This document shows positions 8,501-10,579 of a stretch of DNA of 10,579 bases, in pieces (positions within the stretch are counted from its first letter, which is position 1; every line of letters begins with the position of its first letter). A model generated the notes under the pieces. The model saw only the letters and a program-made list of their open reading frames with translations. It was not told where the DNA came from and did not search any database. Made by a program: the position numbers and the translations under genes. The stretch comes from Actinobacillus sp. (GTDB lineage: Bacteria; Pseudomonadota; Gammaproteobacteria; Enterobacterales; Pasteurellaceae). The DNA is taken from NCBI GenBank assembly GCA_020026115.1, contig JAHHQY010000042.1, positions 1 through 10,579 on the forward strand, written 5' to 3'.

Positions 8501-8991
8501 ATGCCATTAAGGCTTTAAAAGCCGGGAAAGAGCCAACCCTTAACGAATTAACCGCCCAGCAAACAGAAATTGATTTACATCTGCCTGCGTTAATTCCAGA
8601 AAGCTATATTGGCGATGTGAATATGCGACTTTCTTTTTATAAACGTATTGCTAGTGCTGAAGATGAAAACACCTTAGATGAGCTAAAAGTAGAGCTGATC
8701 GATCGTTTTGGTTTATTGCCTCAGGCCTGTAAAAACTTAATGGCCATCACAGCCTTACGTTTAAAAATGCGCCCTTTGCAAGTAAAACGATTACAAGTGA
8801 ATGAAAAAGGCGGGTTAATTGAATTTAGTGCGAACGCAGAATTAGACCCAATGAAATTTCTGGCATTAATTCAAGCGAACCCGAAAGTTTATCGTTTTGA
8901 CGGCCCTACGAAGTTTAAATTTACGCAAGATTTAAGCGAAGTTTCAAGCCGTTGGACATTCGTGCAAAATCTTTTGCAAGCCTTATTATAA
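5557..8991 (+). CDS. mfd: Transcription-repair coupling factor Mfd
   Basis: Mfd binds RNA polymerase stalled at DNA damage, pushes it off with its translocase, and recruits UvrA for nucleotide excision repair. The 1144-residue protein aligns end to end with E. coli Mfd (1148). The UvrB-like N-terminal module holds WETLPYD at 72-78 and HGEYAVRGALLDLFPMGSE after it. The CarD-like RNA polymerase interaction domain is about 479-535 (KIGQAVVHLEQGIGRYQG). The RecG-like motor follows: Walker A GDVGFGKT at 629-636 with K635, DEEH at 730-733, TATPIPRTL, and motif VI QLRGRVGR at 899-906. The C-terminal TRCF domain is about 1003-1105. All key residues are present. An in-frame TAG at 5548-5550 rules out a longer reading, and the next Met is far inside, so the start is secure despite its distant ribosome site. 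I see no confident promoter. Confidence 0.98.
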   Translation: MTYFDLHLQQNFAEHKILANALPGADSFAITQLAQAHQGLVTVITQDTASALQLQRILSQLTTQNVQSFPDWETLPYDNFSPHEDIISQRLSALFALQQNPQGIFILPINQLMQRLCPPSFLQQNVFLVKKGEKLDLMALRQKLTQAGYRAVEQVLSHGEYAVRGALLDLFPMGSEKPFRLDFFDDEVDSIRTFDVDTQRTLMEIAEIRLLPAHEFPSDEQSIETFRANFRQRFPEIRRDAEHIYQQVSKGTLVAGIEYWQTLFFTEGLATFFDYFPANTLFIDWAENQEKGQQFWQDTKARFENRRVDPMRPLLAPEDIWLTLEEVNKALKKFPRVTLTKEKASRQSVKKQNLPVSPLPDITLQAQQKNPLQALEHFLTSFKGEVIFVAESAGRRETLLELLAPLKLQLKTIKSLDEAQGNDFSLWVSPLEQGFMIEQTPKIAIICERELLGAKVQNRRSKNHTINPDTLIRNLAELKIGQAVVHLEQGIGRYQGLTFIENAGVMAEFLVLAYADNAKLYVPVSHLHLISRYVGGSDEQAPLHKLGSDNWAKSRAKAVEKIRDVAAQLLDVYAQREIKQGFAFHYDKQEFQQFSATFPFEETEDQARAINAVISDMTQAKAMDRLVCGDVGFGKTEVAIRAAFLAVMNHKQVALLVPTTLLAKQHYETLRDRFADLAVNVAMLSRFNSSKAEKQILADVAEGKVDILVGTHKLLQNDVKFHDLGLLIIDEEHRFGVRQKEKIKALRANVDILTLTATPIPRTLNMAMNGIRDLSVISTPPARRLTVKTFVREWDERLIREAILREILRGGQVYYLHNDVASIENCAENLAKIVPEARITVGHGQMRKQELERVMTDFHHQRFNVLVCSTIIETGIDIPTANTMIIERADKFGLAQLHQLRGRVGRSHHQAYAYMLVPPAKLMTKDAQKRLEALESLDTLGAGFLLATQDLEIRGAGELLGDEQSGQIESIGFSLYMELLENAIKALKAGKEPTLNELTAQQTEIDLHLPALIPESYIGDVNMRLSFYKRIASAEDENTLDELKVELIDRFGLLPQACKNLMAITALRLKMRPLQVKRLQVNEKGGLIEFSANAELDPMKFLALIQANPKVYRFDGPTKFKFTQDLSEVSSRWTFVQNLLQALL
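6266..6275 (+). repeat. Partial copy of the CGGCGCGAG element inside mfd
   Basis: TTCGGCGCGA matches the core of the terminator element exactly over 10 bases, inside the codons for IRRD of mfd. It uses CGG for arginine, a codon used little in this window. It lacks the full A/T flank. Confidence 0.3.
8033..8045 (-). repeat. Partial reverse copy of the element inside mfd
   Basis: GCGCCGAAAATTT is the exact reverse complement of AAATTTTCGGCGC, 13 bases shared with the right arm of the der terminator. It lies in mfd coding sequence and keeps both the A/T flank and most of the core, but not the final GAG. Confidence 0.4.
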
Positions 8992-8995
8992 AAAA

Positions 8996-9041
8996 CACTC
9001 GCGCCGAAAAATAAAACTAAAATTTCGGCGCGAGAGCTTTT
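8996..9041. terminator. Bidirectional terminator between mfd and lplA, built from the repeat element
   Basis: CTCGCGCCGAAA (8998-9009) pairs perfectly over 12 bases with TTTCGGCGCGAG (9023-9034). A short T tract (9038-9042) follows on the plus strand, and on the minus strand the A run at 8991-8995 gives five T residues. It thus serves both converging genes: it begins four bases after the mfd stop, and the lplA stop (9041-9043) touches it. Its arms are nearly identical to those of the der terminator. Confidence 0.92.
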
Positions 9042-10051
9042 TAGGCTTTCACTTCCGTTTTTAAGAAAGCGATGAAATCCGCACAATAGCCTTTCCAAGC
9101 AGGGTTCTGCTGAGCTAATTTTTGTAAAACCTCGGTTAAAGTCAAAAGGTTATAATCTTGCCCTAGCAAGGCCTCTTTTAAGGCAAAAATAAACTGCGTA
9201 TCGAGAGCATCAGAAAAAATCGTGACCTCTTTAATTTTTGCTTGTTCGATATTTAAACGTAAATCAATTATTCCCCAAGCAAAACGCGTTTCAAGTTGGT
9301 GGGTAAATTCAGGTGTTTTACCAAAACGCCAATGCCAATCGGCCATTTTTTCATAGAATTTATTTAAGTGTGGATTTTGGCTTAATTGCGCTTCATCTAA
9401 AATTTCTACGGCGACATCTTGCCCATAATACTCACAAAAACTTGCGATAATGGCTTGGCAAATAATATCGTGATTAACATTAGGATTAAACTCGACTAAG
9501 TTTGCCACACGAGAACGTACGGATTTAATGCCTTTCGCCGCAAGTTTTAAAGGATGAGGCTGTAAATAGTCGCTAAGTTTGCTCATATTCGCGTTAACGA
9601 GCAAAGTACCATGATGGAAACAACGATCATTTTTATGCTTAAAAGCACTACCAGAGATTTTTTTCTCACCAACAAGCATATCGTTACGCCCAGAAAGATG
9701 CGCATCAATTCCTAAAGTTTTTAAGGCATGGCGAATAATTTGGAAATTCGCTTGTTGATCGTAATCCTCTTTCGGTGAAAGGAAAGTGAAATTGGTATTA
9801 CCTAAATCATGGAAAACCGCACCGCCACCACTTTGGCGACGAGCTAAATAAACGCCATCTTCTTCCATTTTATCTGTTTTACATTCAACCCAGGGATTTT
9901 GAAAATGCCCAATAACCACAGTTTCCGTATTTCGCCATAAAAAAAGTGTTTGGCAATCAGGTTCTAATTCATGGAAAATCCAATCTTCCGTGGCAAGATT
10001 AAACCAAGGGTTTGTCACGTTTGAAATTAAAATGCGCAATTTGCGTTGCAT
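9041..10051 (-). CDS. lplA: Lipoate-protein ligase A
   Basis: LplA activates free lipoate with ATP to lipoyl-AMP and transfers it to lysines of the E2 subunits of 2-oxoacid dehydrogenases and of the H protein, in the cytoplasm. The 336-residue product aligns along its length with E. coli LplA (about 338). Seen motifs: LRILISN...PWFNLATED at 5-23, LWRNTETVVIGHFQNPW at 38-54, the substrate loop RRQSGGGAVFHD at 71-82, and SGRNDMLVGEKKISGSAFK at 120-138 with K131 matching the active lysine of E. coli. The domain closes with HHGTLLVN and AAKGIKSVRSRV; a smaller C-terminal domain follows. The frame extends 17 codons upstream, but the start at 10051 is preferred: AAGGA on the minus strand (10058-10062) is well spaced, E. 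coli LplA starts here, and the predicted transcript start would leave little of a longer form. Confidence 0.95.
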   Translation of the reverse strand: MQRKLRILISNVTNPWFNLATEDWIFHELEPDCQTLFLWRNTETVVIGHFQNPWVECKTDKMEEDGVYLARRQSGGGAVFHDLGNTNFTFLSPKEDYDQQANFQIIRHALKTLGIDAHLSGRNDMLVGEKKISGSAFKHKNDRCFHHGTLLVNANMSKLSDYLQPHPLKLAAKGIKSVRSRVANLVEFNPNVNHDIICQAIIASFCEYYGQDVAVEILDEAQLSQNPHLNKFYEKMADWHWRFGKTPEFTHQLETRFAWGIIDLRLNIEQAKIKEVTIFSDALDTQFIFALKEALLGQDYNLLTLTEVLQKLAQQNPAWKGYCADFIAFLKTEVKA

Positions 10052-10085
10052 AATACGTCCTTTTAGCCATTTAAAAAATGCGTTG

Positions 10086-10114
10086 ATTATAATCATTCTC
10101 ATCTTAGCTGTAAA
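10086..10114 (-). promoter_or_regulatory. Near-consensus sigma-70 promoter of lplA
   Basis: Read on the minus strand, TTTACA (10114-10109) and a perfect TATAAT (10091-10086) are 17 bases apart. Transcription would start near 10079, about 28 bases before the chosen lplA start codon. Confidence 0.75.
10087..10101 (-). promoter_or_regulatory. Fur-box-like sequence over the lplA -10
   Basis: On the minus strand it reads TGAGAATGATTATAA, matching the 7-1-7 Fur consensus TGATAATnATTATCA at 12 of 14 defined places. It covers most of the -10 element, the position expected of a repressor site. A perfect 12-base palindrome, TGATTATAATCA (10084-10095), overlaps it. AT-rich promoters can mimic such a site by chance. 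Confidence 0.4.
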
Positions 10115-10294
10115 ACAAGAAAGCCCAAAAGGGGAAGAAAATTAAAGGAAAAGGGGCTGAGGATTATTAGTTTTCTGTCATCAAGGTCTGGGAAGTCAGT
10201 GATAAAAATGAAGTTTAACGTAAAAAAAAGAAGAAAGAAAAGAAGAAAAATACCGCTGTTTTGGATTTTTTTGAAAAGAGGAATTTTAGATAAT
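10115..10294. other. Non-coding AT- and purine-rich gap
   Basis: Between the lplA promoter and the tRNA terminator I see no gene with a ribosome site, and no strong hairpin. The plus strand is purine-rich, including an unbroken A/G run at 10222-10250. AGCCC (10122-10126) and GGGCT (10154-10158) could pair, but the loop is long. Confidence 0.5.
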
Positions 10295-10315
10295 AAAAAA
10301 GCACCTTAAGGTGCT
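10295..10315 (-). terminator. Rho-independent terminator of the tRNA cluster
   Basis: AGCACC (10300-10305) and GGTGCT (10310-10315) form a perfect stem around TTAA; the whole 16 bases are a palindrome. On the minus strand six T residues (10300-10295) follow, so it ends transcripts coming from the tRNA genes. Confidence 0.88.
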
Positions 10316-10329
10316 ATCTATTTTTACTT

Positions 10330-10349
10330 TTACTTTACCACTAAAGTAA
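10330..10349 (-). other. Hairpin directly after the tRNA-Leu CCA
   Basis: TTACTTTA (10330-10337) pairs perfectly over eight bases with TAAAGTAA (10342-10349), with loop CCAC. It touches the encoded CCA of tRNA-Leu and lies between that gene and the terminator. It has no T tract of its own; a role in 3' processing is possible but only inferred. Confidence 0.5.
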
Positions 10350-10436
10350 TGGTGCCCGAGGGCGGACTTGAACCGCCACGCTTCGAAAAGCGAGGGATTT
10401 TAAATCCCTTGTGTCTACCGATTTCACCACTCGGGC
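10350..10436 (-). tRNA. tRNA-Leu (anticodon UAA)
   Basis: A complete 87-base class II tRNA gene with encoded CCA. The acceptor strands GCCCGAG and CTCGGGC pair perfectly. The anticodon stem AGGGA/TCCCT encloses TTTAAAA with anticodon TAA at 10402-10400. A long variable arm (CGCTTTTCGAAGCG) and the T loop TTCAAGT follow. The sequence and length closely match E. coli leuZ. It reads UUA and UUG codons. It is the last gene of the cluster, three bases after tRNA-Gly. Confidence 0.97.
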
Positions 10437-10439
10437 AAG

Positions 10440-10515
<76 letters not shown>

Positions 10516-10524
10516 ATAAGAACA

Positions 10525-10579
10525 AAAGTAATGGTGCCCGAGGGCGGACTTGAACCGCCACGCTTCGAAAAGCGAGGGA
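10525..10579 (-). repeat. Direct repeat of 10343-10397 (duplicated tRNA-Leu 3' part)
   Basis: These 55 bases are identical to 10343-10397 and run to the window edge, so the repeat probably continues. The identity covers the tRNA-Leu 3' part and seven more bases downstream of its CCA (AAAGTAA), showing that the unit duplicated was slightly larger than the tRNA. Confidence 0.9.
10532..10579 (-). tRNA. tRNA-Leu, second copy, 3' part, cut by window edge
   Basis: The 3' 48 bases of a tRNA gene, from the start of the 3' anticodon-stem strand to the encoded CCA, identical to the tRNA-Leu at 10350-10436. The anticodon itself is just outside the window, so UAA is inferred from the identity of the variable arm and acceptor. 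Sixteen bases separate it from tRNA-Gly. Confidence 0.92.

Noticed and set aside
10052..10102. Longer lplA reading with 17 extra N-terminal residues
   Set aside because: It has no ribosome site, overlaps the predicted -10 and transcript start, and is absent from E. coli LplA, while the start at 10051 has a well-placed AAGGA.

Overview
The window looks like chromosomal DNA of a gammaproteobacterium of the family Pasteurellaceae. It is AT-rich. The Der, DusB, Fis, Mfd, LplA and Mtr proteins align by eye along their whole length with the Haemophilus influenzae or Escherichia coli proteins, and dusB-fis overlap as in that group. I cannot name the genus. The content is housekeeping: I see no transposase, integrase, phage gene, CRISPR array, toxin or defence island. 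What is interesting lies in the non-coding signals.

Layout: the 3' half of a tRNA-Arg(ACG) gene (1-49); a forward pair made of an Mtr-type tryptophan permease and a class I methyltransferase of unknown substrate (263-2264); a promoter and der, a tandem-GTPase ribosome assembly factor (2330-3838), closed by a strong terminator; a 320-base regulatory gap with a promoter and a terminator-like leader hairpin; the overlapping dusB-fis operon (4159-5432) and its terminator; mfd, the transcription-repair coupling factor (5557-8991); a bidirectional terminator; convergent lplA, lipoate-protein ligase (9041-10051, minus strand), with a near-consensus promoter overlapped by a Fur-box-like sequence; an AT-rich gap; and a minus-strand tRNA cluster Leu-Gly(GCC)-Leu(UAA) with its own terminator, running off the right edge.

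The genes do not form one pathway. They cover translation (tRNAs, DusB, Der), nucleoid and growth-rate control (Fis), transcription-linked repair (Mfd), cofactor salvage (LplA) and amino acid uptake (Mtr).

The signal most worth following is a short recurring element, about AAATTTTCGGCGCGAG. It forms both arms of two unlinked terminators, stands alone upstream of mtr, and has partial copies inside mfd. The usual Pasteurellaceae DNA uptake words (AAGTGCGGT or ACAAGCGGT) were not found in the window. The element has the same layout as an uptake signal (GC-rich core next to AAAATTTT, often paired as terminator arms), so it may be a divergent uptake-sequence dialect. That is a hypothesis which a genome-wide word count would settle. 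Second-tier points are the terminator-like hairpin in the dusB-fis leader, the Fur-like site on the lplA promoter, the hairpin that holds the mfd Shine-Dalgarno, and the duplicated tRNA-Leu.
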